The notes under the pieces are model-generated. The model saw only the letters and a list, made by a program, of their open reading frames with translations. It had not been told where the DNA came from and did not search any database. DNA of 64,000 nt from Hyaloscypha bicolor E. Lineage: Eukaryota > Ascomycota > Leotiomycetes > Helotiales > Hyaloscyphaceae. Below are positions 19,490 through 32,023 of the stretch, in pieces; the stretch's first letter is position 1, and every line of letters begins with the position of its first letter. The stretch lies in NCBI RefSeq assembly GCF_002865645.1, contig NW_020194521.1:372001-436000 (forward strand). Reading direction: 5' to 3'. The position numbers and the translations under genes are program-made.

Positions 19490-22400
19490 TTTTCAAAATA
19501 TGTGTAATTAGTATCCTACGCTTCGGCAAAGCACGCCTTGCCCATGTCATGTCAATCCGATGTGACACACGCCCTGAAAGCCTTTTCAGCCACATGCGCC
19601 CTAGCTAACGCCCCACATACCGCATCCGCACTGCGGAATTCAACAAACGGCGTTCGGCTCAAGCATCGGAGTGCCAGATCCGGTAAATAGGCTACTCGTA
19701 CGTGAGCGGCTTCGCTCAAAACCCATGTCGTCTTTGTCACACTACGCACCTCGAAAGGCGCAGTTGGATTACAAATTTTCAGCAACGACCCATCTGGCGG
19801 CTTTGATTGGGTGTTGCCGGGAGCCGATGAGTAAGAAAAATGAGGGCCTGAAAATTTCGGCCGGCATCACGTCATCGTGCATGAACAGAAAGATCTTGCT
19901 TCGAGAAGAATCTCCAGATTTTAGAGTTTGCACGTGCAGAGAATATACTAAGTAAGGAATCCGCGTGAACGAAATTCTCGAATGTCATTCGCGAGGTGAC
20001 TTTTGGGTAGTTGGGAAAAGTTCGAGGGCGGAAACGGACGAAGTTGCGGGTAGTTCTATTTTTAGATTCTAAGAAATTTTTGGAAATTGAGAATGAGGAG
20101 GAAGAGATTTCTCGAGTGCCGTCAATGACACGTAAGGAGAAAAGTAACAGTGAACATCGCAACTGAAGGCCGAGATTGCTGTGAGGTGGGGAGCTCCGCA
20201 GAGAGCTCTCGAGTCTCGAAGGAAGAGTTCGGGAGCTCGCAAGAATCTCTTGGCGCGTCCATCAAAGGGTATATACGTTGAGCAGAAAGGTTGGTTTTCT
20301 GATTAGGATAGCACTCTGGACCAAAAAGGGAACTTCATGCGGAAGGCTAGAGTTCTTTCTCGCCTTAAACCATCGAGAAACTGATCCATGCTGACAAATC
20401 AATGAAGTCAATCAGTGGTTCTGATCTGTATTGCCATCTGGTATTTTTGATCCCAGCATAAAAGAAAACTCGCATAATCAACATGGGCTGGTGAGAGGCA
20501 GTGAGGGGCAGTTAACTCCGTTTTGAGTGAATGTAGGTAATCAGCTTTGACGAAGGGGATGTAGGGGCGGTTTGGAACGTCGCGGTGATTGGTTGCAGAT
20601 GGGAAACTCGGCAAAGGAAGACTTGGATGATGATAACTGAGAAAAGACTCTTGCATACCTGCTTTGGAGCATTAGACGAGAAAGGTTTGCTCGTTTCTTC
20701 TCCGAATGCAAACAAGGCTTTTGAGCTAACCATCGAGTCGATGCTGACCAGTGATGGACTGTTCTTGTGATGTCGTGGCTCGGAGATACAATGAAGAGAG
20801 AAATGATGCAATGAACTCAAGGTTTTCGGATCAAAAGGCTTCTGCTAGAACCCTCCCAGATTGAAAACAAGTGTTCACTCTCAAGAAACAACTTTGCTTC
20901 TTGTTTCCCCAATCTCCGCGTCTGTGGGTAGTAATGGTCAGACGATGAAAGGGTGACGAGGATGCAAGCCACAAAATAGTTTAATGATCGGATGAGAGTT
21001 TCGAAACACAATTTCCGCATCGATGACGAGTGCATTGGGAGCCATCTAAGGAGTAATCAGGCGGAAGGCTGGATTTTGACTGCGCTCGGAGCCACAAATG
21101 GTGGGTCCGATGAGGCTTGCGTCTTGAATGCCTACGCCTTGAAAAAGTGGGAAGATCCTCGCCGGAAGGCTTGAAAAGCTTGAGAAGACATCTATTGAGG
21201 CTAGTGCTGAAGATACTCCCATTCATACATCGGTCTATTTTGAGACTTGAACAGCACGAATGCAGCACGAATGCAGCTACCAAGTGGACGGTCATGCATG
21301 AGGCCAGGGGTGGTGGATGCGTGGCTTTGACTCCTCGATCGATACGCCGGACAGAAACATACAGCCATTGGTCTTCTCAATGATGCTATCCTGGCATCCC
21401 CTTGATAAAGAGATCAAAACGATGAAAGGATAATGAGGGATGCAAGCCACAGAATAAACAAGCAGGCCACCGTTTCGAAGTGACCGCATAGCAAACGTGG
21501 GGATCGACAATTTGACAGATGTCGACCCAAGGACTGAGCCTCCCTTCAGCATGTGGTGTCTGCTTTACATACCCCATGATGCTCGAGTTCAACAATGACA
21601 TATAATTAGAATCACCTCCACTTGGCCCGTGAGGTTTGGTAAGTTACTCGGTGGTCTCCAGAGGCGATCAGGAGACGGGTTTCAGTGGGCCAAATTGCGC
21701 AATGCGCAAAATACCTTCCAAAGATAGGAGAAATCAATGCCACTGAGCATGGGATGGCTTTGGAATACAATTTTAGAGGATCCTAGGCCTCGCAATCGAG
21801 AATTCGTTGTGATGATGCCTTGCACCCACTGGCTTCTATGTGCTTCGTGGCCGTGAGCTCGTGATGACCCGAAACGACCTGCATCGGCGATAAGGCGTGG
21901 CGCCGCTGATCTGATCTGAAGGAGCTGTTCCTTCTCGATCACGGGAGGGTAAGGAGGTCACTATCGTCGAGGCCAAATCTTGGTGTTGTCACAGAATCGA
22001 GGGAGAGGTTATAGGCGGCTCGGCTGGCTGGCTGTGAGTGGCTCGCTTAGTGCAGAATCTTAGTCATTAGGCTGTCAGCCCCTGGCCTCACCAAATTTCT
22101 GACACGCGGCGAGCTTCACTCTGCAACCATCTCCGTCTCGGACTGTTCGCGCACTGGCTGATCTGCCACAACCTCCTGCACACCATCTCTCACTCTCTGT
22201 GGCTCGACGCTGCTTCATCGCCAAGGCCGCGCAACTCTAGCCTCCGATGAGCCAACCAGACGTTCCCACCGGGCGACAGTCATTTAGAATTTCTCTGTGC
22301 ACTCGCCCTAGTCGAAGTTTGGCGAGAAATCCCGAGCACCTTGACTGTCTCATGGTCTCCACTTCCCTTGTATTGCCTCGTTTCATTCATGCCCTCTCGC

Positions 22401-22984
22401 TGGGAGGCCTCGAGATTCAGTGCGGAATGGCCCTCTTGAACTTGCTGCGATCGGCAGCTGGACTGTGCGTCTTCCTGATTCGGCGGGTGCATCCGACAAA
22501 GTCTGTCTGGGATACGGGCAAGGTCACGCCAGTCCGGCCACGATCTGTATCAAATTGTCCAAAATGCTAGCTCCTCCGTGTCTGGAGCACAGCCATTGCT
22601 GCACATCTCGGTTTGAGGTCGATGTGATCTCCTCCTGCCCTCGAACTTTTGGTATGAACGCGTGATGCCTGTCCCAAAAGTTTCTTGTTAGGGCTCGTCT
22701 GCCAATGCCTCCCTTCTGCTTCTATTCTTACCTACTTCTCCTTCCTGTATCTATCTTCGCCCATCTTCATTGACCGGGTCTAGAAACAAAACATTAACAG
22801 GTGCCTTCCCTTCGATTCTTGGGCAGGCCCCTTCCTCTTCCATTCTCTTGCTGCCGGGCCATCATTCTTTCGTTCCCTATTGCGGCAGGGACGACCAACA
22901 TTCATTCATTGATACCACTACCGCCGGCCGGATACTTGGCCAGATAATACAACAACCTTCTCGACCTCTTCTTCAACCGCCAAC
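19490..22984. other. Long intergenic region with a diverged duplicated segment
   Basis: About 3.5 kb with only short overlapping frames and no domain. Two similar segments, 20941-20979 and 21419-21457, share GATGAAAGG, GATGCAAGCCACA and GTTTCGAA in the same order and may be parts of an old duplicated element. The last 300 bp before the next gene is CT-rich (CCTTCCCTTCG, CTTCCTCTTCC, CTCTTCTTCAACC), typical of fungal promoters and leaders. Confidence 0.4.
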
Positions 22985-23998
22985 ATGTTGGCATTCACAA
23001 CTTCTCTTCTTTTCGTTAGCCAGGTGGTTTCTGCTGGAGTCATCAACGATATGTCACAGCTAGTTCGGAGGGAACACTCGATGGAGCAAAAGATGCGAAG
23101 GGTCGTGGACGCTCTCATCGAGCCGATAGAACGGAGGCAAACGACAACGGGAGCTGGAAAGGTCAACGTTACCGAATGGGATGCGCAGACTGCAGCGGCA
23201 TGCACAGCATCGCTGGAGGCTCTGAACGGCGTTGCGAGCAACCCTTCTGGAATGGCTGTTTGCTATAATCTGCCGTTCTTGGACAACACAAGTGGAGTAT
23301 TCGAGGCCGACCTTCGATTATACATGATCTCTGCACCAACTGGAGGATTCGCGAACATCGCGAGTCCGAACGTACAAGTGGGACTGGCATACGACGGAGC
23401 AACCGTGTCTGCTGTCAACGCATCGTCGTTGAAGCGAAGACAAGAAGATGAAACTTCGTTGATCTCGTGGCCGAGGGATGAGGAGAGATTACAAAAACGA
23501 GTAACGGCGCCTACGCTGGTTCAATCATATGCCTTTGTTGGACAAATCAACAAGGACCTACTGGCTACCAATATGGGGACGTGAGTACAATTACTTTTAT
23601 TGCCAATGTTCTATGCTGACTTAATTAGAACCGCACTGCAAAAGATCCTCGTTCCAACCGTCACATTGACGGGCCAAGGAGCCACCGGTCAAACGGTGAA
23701 CACAACACTCTCGAACGACCAAGCAACCTTCGTATCCGGCGTCTTTGCCGCCGTTGTCACGCCCACAAAATCACGAGTCCAACCACCGATTCAAACCCTC
23801 GTAGTAGCGGCAGGCTCTCCTTTTGTGGTGCCCGGATTGAACATCTTGATCTTCCCGATCGGAGCCATCATCACAGGCATCTGGACTGTTTTATTTATCG
23901 CGACCATCGCCTACGGCACAATCGGACGCATGCAATTCCGAGAACAATATCGAAGAAGAGCAGCACGAGCCAATAAGGCGGACATGGCACGCATTTAG
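22985..23998 (+). CDS. Type I membrane protein with signal peptide (unknown family)
   Basis: Exons 22985-23580 and 23629-23998 join in phase to 321 aa. The N-terminus MLAFTTSLLFVSQVVSAG is a good signal peptide. The luminal or outside part has four possible N-glycosylation sites (NVTE, NTSG, NASS, NTTL), two cysteines near residues 74 and 91 that could pair, and dibasic Kex2-like sites (ERRQ, KRRQED, QKRVT). Near the C-terminus a hydrophobic stretch (LNILIFPIGAIITGIWTVLF) is followed by a basic tail (REQYRRRAARANKADM), giving an inside-positive type I topology. The sequence appears to be an intact fungus-specific surface or secretory-pathway protein. I recognise no catalytic domain. A secretory or cell-wall role is inference. 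Confidence 0.8.
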
Positions 23999-25085
23999 AT
24001 CGATCGAACATCAACACTTCTTTTCGTTATAACATAGTATTTTGTCATAGTGGCCTGACAGCAGCATACATTGTCTGTTGGTGGCTGGATGGAAAAGGTT
24101 GAATTTAAGAATTGGGGAAAGAAGGGCCGGTCGGCAGGGGTGAACATTTAGATCTTGGAGCACACATCTCCTCGACGGAGTCTTAACTGTATACATCCGC
24201 TTCTCATAGATCAAATCAAGATCATCAATTCTTTCCTTCTCTCGTTTCCTCGTGACATCCAGATCAAGTGTCCTTCCAGGCTTTAATTTTTCCAAGAACT
24301 TGGCCATTGCCACTGACACCGCCATGGACGTGGTCCCTGATTTCAGATTGCCGAAATTGAGGATATAACAGCTACTGCTATTGGCCGGTTGGTACAGCAT
24401 GCCATGTGTTGCATAATTCCATTCTTGGTAAACATGTGGATTGCCGTTTTACTCTAACTGCATCGAGAAAGAGCTGGTGGACAGGGATACGACGCCCCTC
24501 CCGAGTGGCTGCATCTGCCAACAACACGCCCTTCACTGCCCATAACACACGACTTTTATCCCTTCTCCTTACGCTATCGTTGATCGCGAACCCATTCCCT
24601 CCATGAGCATCAGTATGTACAATTTGTGGCGCCAATACTTGTCAATGGAGACTTCGAACCAAAAGCCGCCAATACAATCAGCATGAAGCATTGAGACGCA
24701 CTCTATCCATTCATCATGCGAGCAAGGGAAAGCTTCACCATTGGTTTGAATTCCTTCCCGAAGCCTCAGTTCTGCTATCTCGGAGAGTCGCTTGCGTGTA
24801 AGGTATAGTATAGGACAAGGGTAACCTTTCGTCTTTGCAATGATGTGCTGTCATTACTGCGTTGTTCTGTCACCTAGATGCCTTGGCTCGATGACGATGG
24901 AACAATAGATAGCATTTCGTCTGAAGTTTCTCACAGTTCTTTGTTTTTTGTTTTGCACTTTTATCTTTGTTTATTGTTTGGACTGTGTCTCGAATAGAGA
25001 GTACTTATCTGGATCTAGATTTTACACGAAGATCCGAAGATCCCGCATACAACTCACCACACGGTAGAGAAGGGGACAAGACAGA
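23999..25085. other. Intergenic, no supported gene
   Basis: About 1.1 kb. Minus-strand frames at 24011-24400 and 24378-24635 overlap and carry no domain. A GGTTCGAAG motif near 24645-24655 recalls a tRNA B box, but no cloverleaf or A box accompanies it. Confidence 0.4.
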
Positions 25086-28000
25086 ATGTGGGAGAATCCC
25101 AGCACAGCAGTAGCAGACCTCGTCGTCAAGCTACATTCCAACATCGACAGCATCGACCAATGTATCCAATCCCTCTCACACCGCCTCTCACGACGCCGAG
25201 CTCGAGCGGCTGTCCACTGAACGCGAGATCAAGATTACAGTGCTACAAACTGCGCACGAGAATGCGCTGAAAGAACTAGCTTCACAGAGAGAGAGAGAGA
25301 GAGAGAGAGAGGCACAAAAGCTGGCGGAACAGAGGGAGAGGGAAGAGGAGGAGCTGGAAGCGCAGAGACAGAGGGGATATGAGGAGTTGATTGCGAGGCG
25401 GAAGATGGAGGATGAGAAACGACAGGCCAAATTCCAGTAAGCAGAGGAAGAAAGGGTAAGACTGCAGAAAGAAGAGGATGATAAACGAGAGCGGGAGAGA
25501 TTCGATACGGAGAGGAGCTTGCAGGAGAAGGTTGAGGCGGAGCTCGAAAGATTGGAGGATGAGATGGAGAGGGAAGTTGAGGAGGGGAAGCGGGTGTTGA
25601 TGGAGTTGGATGAGAAGCGGAAGGTATGTGAAGCTAGCTTAGTAGGAGGTATGAGTGCTAAGGGGAACAGGCTATCAATGCCCAGATCGATGCGGCTCTT
25701 AATACGCCGACTGTCATTCCGACGATTACATTTAGGGGTCGAGCGAAGACGCTGCGGGGCGAACAGAAGGATATATCGAATACGTTTATAGGAGCAGCTC
25801 CTGCTGTGAACGAATCCATGGACATACCTTCTGAAGCAGAAACAAAATTGTTGGTGCTCCAAAAGAGGTTGCAAAACCAGCGGTCGACGAAGCAATGGAA
25901 ACACCGATCGATCCAAAGGCGGAGTATGGCCATTCCCCGGAAGATTCGAACGTTGCTGTCTCTGATGCCAGCGCAGAATCGAATGTCACTGAAAACACGG
26001 AGACGAACGGGCGGGCCGAAAAAAAGCCCGCGGGTGCTGAAAAGTCAACCGAAGGGCAGGTGATCAGGGAGCCGAGAGAAACATCGGCCGCGTCCGGGAC
26101 AGAACTTGAGCAAACATCGGGAGCAGATGAGGCGGTTAGAACAAATGCTGAGCATGCCTCCAGAATCGGAATCCAATACAGCGGACACTGCTGAAGCGAT
26201 ACCAGATTTCCAAAAGCCACGCCCCGAAGTCCACACTCATGAAGCTCAAAATGGCGATGAATCGGACCATTTAAAAACTGAAGACGGGCCGACTCATCCA
26301 GAAATCCACGCCATTGATACCAACTCAGTTGCGGAAGAGCCTGTTTCCGTCGAAACAAACCGTTCTCAAACTGGGGGTGGAGAGATGCCGTCGGAAACAA
26401 ACCTCGCTCCCTTGGAAAGGGAAACCGCGAGTGAGGCAAGAGATGTTCGGCCCGAACCCGAGACGAAACCACCTGAAGAGGTTCACGCTACTCCCGATGA
26501 CTACGAGGCATCAAGCCCAGAAGTCTTGAATATCGAACCAGTTGAAACAACCCACGATAACCCGTCTACCGAAGCAGCTGGACGCGAGGTTGAGGAGAAC
26601 ATCGAAGTTAACAGTTACGTGCCAGAAACTCAGGGAACCACCCCAACTTTTATTTCAACAGACTCATTTGCTGAGGGAAAGGGTGTTGATGCCTCGGAGA
26701 AAGGGTATCTAGCAGTATCGGAAGACACCCAAGTTCAAGGGGCCGATGATGAGAATGTATCTTTGGCCGAAATCCCCGAGACTACCCAAAATAATAGATA
26801 TAGTGAAGCTGCAATAGACGGACGTAATATTGAGGAAGCGTCGGAGCATGAAGCTGAGCATGCAACACAAAAGCCGACACATCCAAATGAAACTGCAGAG
26901 CATGAGCCGAAAGTCGACTCGGTAAAGGAGCATCTGGACGAAGTTAAAGAGCATGCCAACGAGAAACCGAGCCTTTCGACTTCAGACGCCGACCTTCTTG
27001 TTGAAGAACAATCAATACCAGACGAGGAATCTTATGTTCCTGTTGAGCTACATCAAGAGGTTCCAGAAGGCGGCCCAAAGTTGGAAAAGTTGCAAGACAC
27101 CGAGGCGCATGCGGAAAGAAAACGAAACGTCGCTACCAGATGAGAACTCTGAAATGGATGATGAAGCTCCCGATCATTCGTCGCCTGCTCTCCCAGCGGT
27201 TGCATGGTGGGAGAAAGAAAGACATGCTACGACTCCAGCCCCAGGGAACCCCAGTGAGTCGAGTTGGCTTTCGAGGTCTCCGCCTCGAGACAAGGATATT
27301 AGCATTGCAGAAGAGCCCGAACCCCAATATGTCGACTCACAGTACTCACTCCAAGAGGGCCACAAAGCCCCTAAAGACAACCTTTGGACAAGCTATGACA
27401 AGCAGATTGAGCAGGAAGAAGATCCCAAAACCGAGCAATCAACAAGCTCTGACAATCCTTCTCCAGTATTCAACAGGGAACACGGTGATGAAATTCCACA
27501 CCTCTCAGATATTGACAAAGAACTTGACGACTCGGGGCACACGGTAGATGTTGCAGGCAAAGCTGAGGACACTGCTCAAGATTCTGCAAACGAGGTCCCA
27601 GATACGAATGGCAACGAAGATCAGCAAAGTTCCAATGACGTTCATTCAGCTCTAGTTGAGAGAGTTGAAAGCCACAAGACTAGTCACGCAACAGGAGACG
27701 AAGAAAGCAACCCAATCCGTGTTAAGGAAAGAGACATTGACTCGGGCTCTGAGACTGTCGATCATCCGGAAATCGAGCCACACAATGCCCCGCATGAGCA
27801 AGTGCACGATCATGGCAAGGCGCATCAACATCCAGCCGAGGACTCGACAACTCGTGAAGCGGAGCAAGACCATTCCGAGTCCCAGTCAAGTAATTTAACG
27901 CCGACCGAGTCATCGAAGCCCCAATTCTCTCACGCCAGCTCAGCCCACGTCGAACATGCAGGTGATATACACCCGACAGCGGATGGGTCTTTTATGGAGC

Positions 28001-29740
28001 CGGAAGATCAAGAACATGATGGGTTGGGCGACTACGCTTCAGGTGACATGACTCCGCATGCTGCAACTCAACCTGATCACAACCAAGAAGATAACATGGA
28101 AAAAAAATTTGCCCTTCCAAAACAGTAACCATCAGAAACCGGAACTGGCCGAACGGGAAATCCAAGATGAAAGACTAGTCAGTCCAACGCGTAAGTCCAG
28201 TACTTTCGACTTCGCACCGAGCACACCTCGACACTTCATTCAAGAGGAGCATCATAGCAGCCTCGCAGAATCCCCTGCTACGGTTCTTGGAGCGGGCGAC
28301 TTGTTTGAAGATTCCGATGAGGAAGAGGCAGAGAAAAACCACCCAGAAGCGCATGGACATGGCCATGATACGTCTCAGGAGCCTACAGTCCAATCACCTG
28401 AGCATACTCGAGATGCTCAAAGAGACGGGCGTAAGAAAGAAGAAACCCAAGATCACACCGAAACTCGAGCTTTCTTTGTATCTCTCGTTGATACGATTAG
28501 ACCAAACTTATCATTACTGAAACGACTTGCAAACCAGGAATCTTCTTCATCGCACTATCAAACCGATGATAACCACTCAGTTTCCGAATACTCTCCAGCG
28601 AGACCTGGCGAGTACTATACGCCTGGGACAATTGAGCCCGCAGGACCTTTCCAACCACAAGAGCCCGATACTGGATCGCATATTCGTACTCATACCGCTG
28701 ATACCATTCCTTCGCTCGAATCGTATGCACAGTCCGATGATGCCTCGACGCCAACGACCCCATCGGAGACAGCTTCAAGCCCTTTCGTCGAAGATCCCCA
28801 TGAACGGCCAAACATTCGATCTTCGTGGCACGATAACAGTGCCCTAGAAGGTTCTGACCCCACTGAACTGAATCAAGAGTTGAAGCTCCAAGCTTCTCCT
28901 TTGCATGGAGAGTTCGATCCATACAACACCCAGACATACCCCAACTATATCAGCCCCAAAGCGAGCTCAGTGAACCTGAGGTCACCGCGAAATAGATTCA
29001 GTTATTCCGCCGGAGCCGATCCTCCTCGATTCAGCACCCAAAGCAGCATCCCACCGCCATCTGTGCCAGCGAAGAGGCCCCGACTCTCCTCTTTAGACAC
29101 ATCTCAAGCATCGGAATTCTCAGAAAGTCGACCGTACGACCCCCCCGTCTCAGCAACACGCACGCACCATGAATCGGAGTCGCAAGCACAGTACTCTCCA
29201 ACACAATCTCGAATCCCACGACGCCCCACAGATCGCACAATGGTAGCAGCGCGAACTCCAGTCTCGTCCCTGCCGATACCAAGTAATTCATTCTTCCAGA
29301 AAACAAAGTCGCTCTTCGAATCAGCATCGCAGTCCCCATCGCCTCCCGCACCAACTCGCCCTCTCTCAAGTCTGTTCACAGTAAACAAAGGCTTTCCCTC
29401 CCCACCACGCAGAAACCCCTCTCGACCGACATCCTTGATACTCAGCTCCGCAGGCCACGATGACCTTACCCCCAAGAGTCTAGACGGAGATGGCATACCA
29501 CCGAGTCCAGTCTTCACTCCCCCAGCAGCCGGTACACCCACAAAAGGAAAGAGGTTGGGCTATGAGGGCAGAGGCGAGGAGCCAGTGAGACAGAGAAACA
29601 GCACCTTTTTCTTGGATGGACTCTCAAAGCTCGTGGGTTCGGGTGGGCTTGAAGACAGTATGCATAACCCGAATCGGCGCGCGAGTGTGAAGGAGAAGGA
29701 GCCGTTGCTTAGGAATACGGGGGAGGTGGATGGGTATTGA
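25086..29740 (+). pseudogene. Broken coiled-coil protein gene (often annotated myosin-heavy-chain-like)
   Basis: The start MWENPSTAVADLVVKLHSNI leads to SIDQCIQSLS, then a frame change near 25185 to ASHDAELERLSTEREIK. A Glu/Arg coiled coil follows (REREREAQKLAEQRERE), then an in-frame TAA at 25438-25440 and more coil (EVEAELERLEDEMEREVEE; in sequence EKVEAELERLEDE). A probable intron spans about 25624-25670 (K-R-K to AINAQIDAALNTPTVIPTI). The rest is a very long acidic, Glu/Ser/Thr/Pro/His-rich disordered region ending EKEPLLRNTGEVDGY. Frame changes occur near 25850, 26155, 27115 and 28100, several at A-runs (one is A8). Between breaks, frames stay open for hundreds of codons. It is either a recent pseudogene or an intact gene carrying assembly indels. 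The family is a fungus-specific coiled-coil protein, not a motor: no myosin head is present. Confidence 0.7.
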
Positions 29741-30159
29741 CCACACTCGGGTGACAGGGGGCTGACTGCACCGGATGTGAGGATAGGGAGAGGGGCGATA
29801 AAGGTTACGAATGTGGTGAGTGTTGGGCCCGGTTTTGAGATGGAAAGGGGAGGCGCTTGAAGGTGAAGGCTCAGGGAGAATTCAAGATGGCGTGGCTTTG
29901 GTCTGAGGGGTGGAGGGCCAGGTTGAGAGCGGGTGGGGACTTGGTTGAGAAGTGTAGATTTGATATTGAGAGATAGCGATTGCGAGTCTATCTATAAGTG
30001 TTTGAATTTAAGCTACGATACCATTCCTGAGCTTGTGTAAATTTCGAGTTGCGGAAGTGCAGCAGTTGCTGGAACAACTATACATAAAAAGGTGGATCGA
30101 AAACGTTTGAAGTATAAATTCAAATTTTAAATTTGTTGTACCATCCCAACACTCATCAA
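29741..30159. terminator. Convergent 3' region
   Basis: About 420 bp between the end of the coiled-coil gene and the stop codon of the thiolase gene. It is AT-rich near 30060-30140. No gene. Confidence 0.4.
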
Positions 30160-31561
30160 TCACAACTGCTCATTAACAAACAGCCCCGCCATTCCCTGCC
30201 CAGTACCAATACACATACTTGTCAACAAAATTTTCTTCTTCTGCCTCCTGCACTCACTCAAACCCGTGACAATCTGTCTCGCGCCCGTAGCACCCAGCGG
30301 ATGACCAAGAGCAATGGCTCCACCACGGGGATTCATCTTCTCATATGGCAACTTCAAAACATCCTTGCAGTAAACAGCCATGGAAGCAAATGCCTCGTTG
30401 ACTTCAATAACGTCGCAGTCGTTGACTGTGATGTTGAACTTTGTAAGGAGTTTGGGAATGGCGATAGAAGGGCCAATTCCCATGATGCGCGGTGCAAGAC
30501 CGGCAACGGTGGCACCAACGTACTTGGCGAGAATTGGTTGACCAAGTTGAATGGCCTTGGATCGTTTCATCAAAAGAACCGCGGCAGCTGCGGGACGTTA
30601 GCGAGCATTCAGTCTTGAGCAAGGTAAAAACATACCACCATCAGTAACTTGAGAAGAGTTGCCTCCAGTCGACTTGTCGCCAAAATCAGGGAATGCAGGA
30701 CGGATCTTGCTCAAACCCTCGAACGTAGTACCCCATCGTGGCCCATCATCTTTGGTCAAAGTCACTTTCTTCACTTCCCCAGTCTTCGGATCCTTAACCT
30801 CGGCAACAATGGGGACAATCTCGTCGTCAAACCAGCCAGCCTTTTGTGCTACTTCCGCACGGTGGTAACTCTCCGCGGCATATCGATCCTGCTTCTCCCT
30901 TGAGATATTAAAGTCGTTGCCCACGTTCTCGGATGTCTGGCCCATCGGCTGCATGCAGTCTGCGGATTCTTGGTTCTGGAGGATTTCGGGATGGAAGGGC
31001 TTCTCGAGACGATCGCCACCAACGGACATAATTTCTGCACCCATTGCAACGCCAATCTCGATGCTACCAGAGGCAATCTGGTTGGCGATGTCTTGTGTAG
31101 CTTTGAGACCGGAGGAGCAGAATCGGTTTACGGTAGAGGCTGCGGTGGTGTTCGGGAAGCCAGCTGCAAGGGCAGCAGCTCGGAGTTTGTATGCACCTTT
31201 GCCGTCCGAGACCTGCACACCAAGGTATTAGTAAATGAAATTGGCAGATCTGGGGAAGACGCACATTGCCGCAGCAGATGTCCTCGACGAGTTGGGGGTC
31301 GATTCTCGACTTCTCGACGACCTTCTTGAGCAACGAGTAGACGAGATAATCTAGCTCAGTATTTTTAAATCCTCCCTTGAAGGCCTTGGTAAGTGGGGTT
31401 CGGATCGCGAGAGTAATCACGACGTCGTCCGCATTCTTGGATGTGCTGACAATAAGTGTTAACAGTGCTAGAATAATATACAGGCGTTCTTACATTGAAG
31501 ACAACCCCGACGAGCCGGGAGTGATGTGCTTGAGGATGGAGCTGAGTCTTTCGCCTGCCAT
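30160..31561 (-). CDS. Peroxisomal 3-ketoacyl-CoA thiolase (acetyl-CoA C-acyltransferase)
   Basis: Last step of peroxisomal beta-oxidation: thiolytic cleavage of 3-ketoacyl-CoA to acetyl-CoA and a shortened acyl-CoA. Exons 31494-31561, 31265-31445, 30636-31212 and 30160-30587 (minus) join in phase to 417 aa, the usual length. The N-terminus MAGERLSSILKHITPG carries a PTS2-like signal RL-x5-H with Ile instead of the usual Leu or Ala at the last place. Catalytic motifs are complete: NRFCSSGLKAT (nucleophile Cys near residue 115), NEAFA, GHPLGATGAR (His) and CIGTGQG (second Cys). Short introns follow TCTTCAAT, GGCAAT and GATGGTG. This is the FOX3/POT1 or kat1 type. The gene looks intact and housekeeping-like. 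Confidence 0.95.
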
Positions 31562-32023
31562 TAGGAAAAGGATTGGGAAAGTAGAGGAGAGCTGGTGGTG
31601 ACGGACAGGAGTGGTGGTTTTTGAACCCCCAAAGTCGAGAGGTTGCCGGACGCTCTTGATTAGTGTGGGGAAATGCCGAGGCTCCAGAATTGACCGAGAG
31701 CCGACTGGGCGTGCCACGTGACTCGGACCTTGGTTATTCAGACAACAGATCCGAAGTCGACTTTCCTTCCCTTCTACTAAGTTCGAAGAGCATGCTAACC
31801 TAGCTGGCTGACTTCCATGCAGTGTTGCCATGCCAAGGCGTACAAGTTGTGTCTTGGTTTTTCTGTGTTTTATTGACACTGGAGGGCAGGGAGGGGAACG
31901 TCGCGATGCTTTATTTCGAATACTTCTTGCAGCTCTCAATGTCTGCTGGGTTGGAAGTTTAACATATCATATCATATCCAATTGACCGTAACCGTCGGAA
32001 TTGCGTTTCAACTGGAATACTAC
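31562..32023. promoter_or_regulatory. Thiolase promoter region / 3' side of mannanase pseudogene
   Basis: About 460 bp upstream of the thiolase ATG. No CCTCGG-type fatty-acid response box (FarA/FarB) can be asserted. A partial tandem CATATCATATCATATCC lies at about 31962-31980. Frames here on the minus strand lack domains. Confidence 0.35.

Noticed and set aside
22247..22665. Frames of 107 and 81 codons before the type I membrane protein
   Set aside because: Lie in a CT-rich promoter or leader and show no domain.
24640..24665. tRNA-like B box (GGTTCGAAG)
   Set aside because: No A box at the right distance and no acceptor or anticodon stems.
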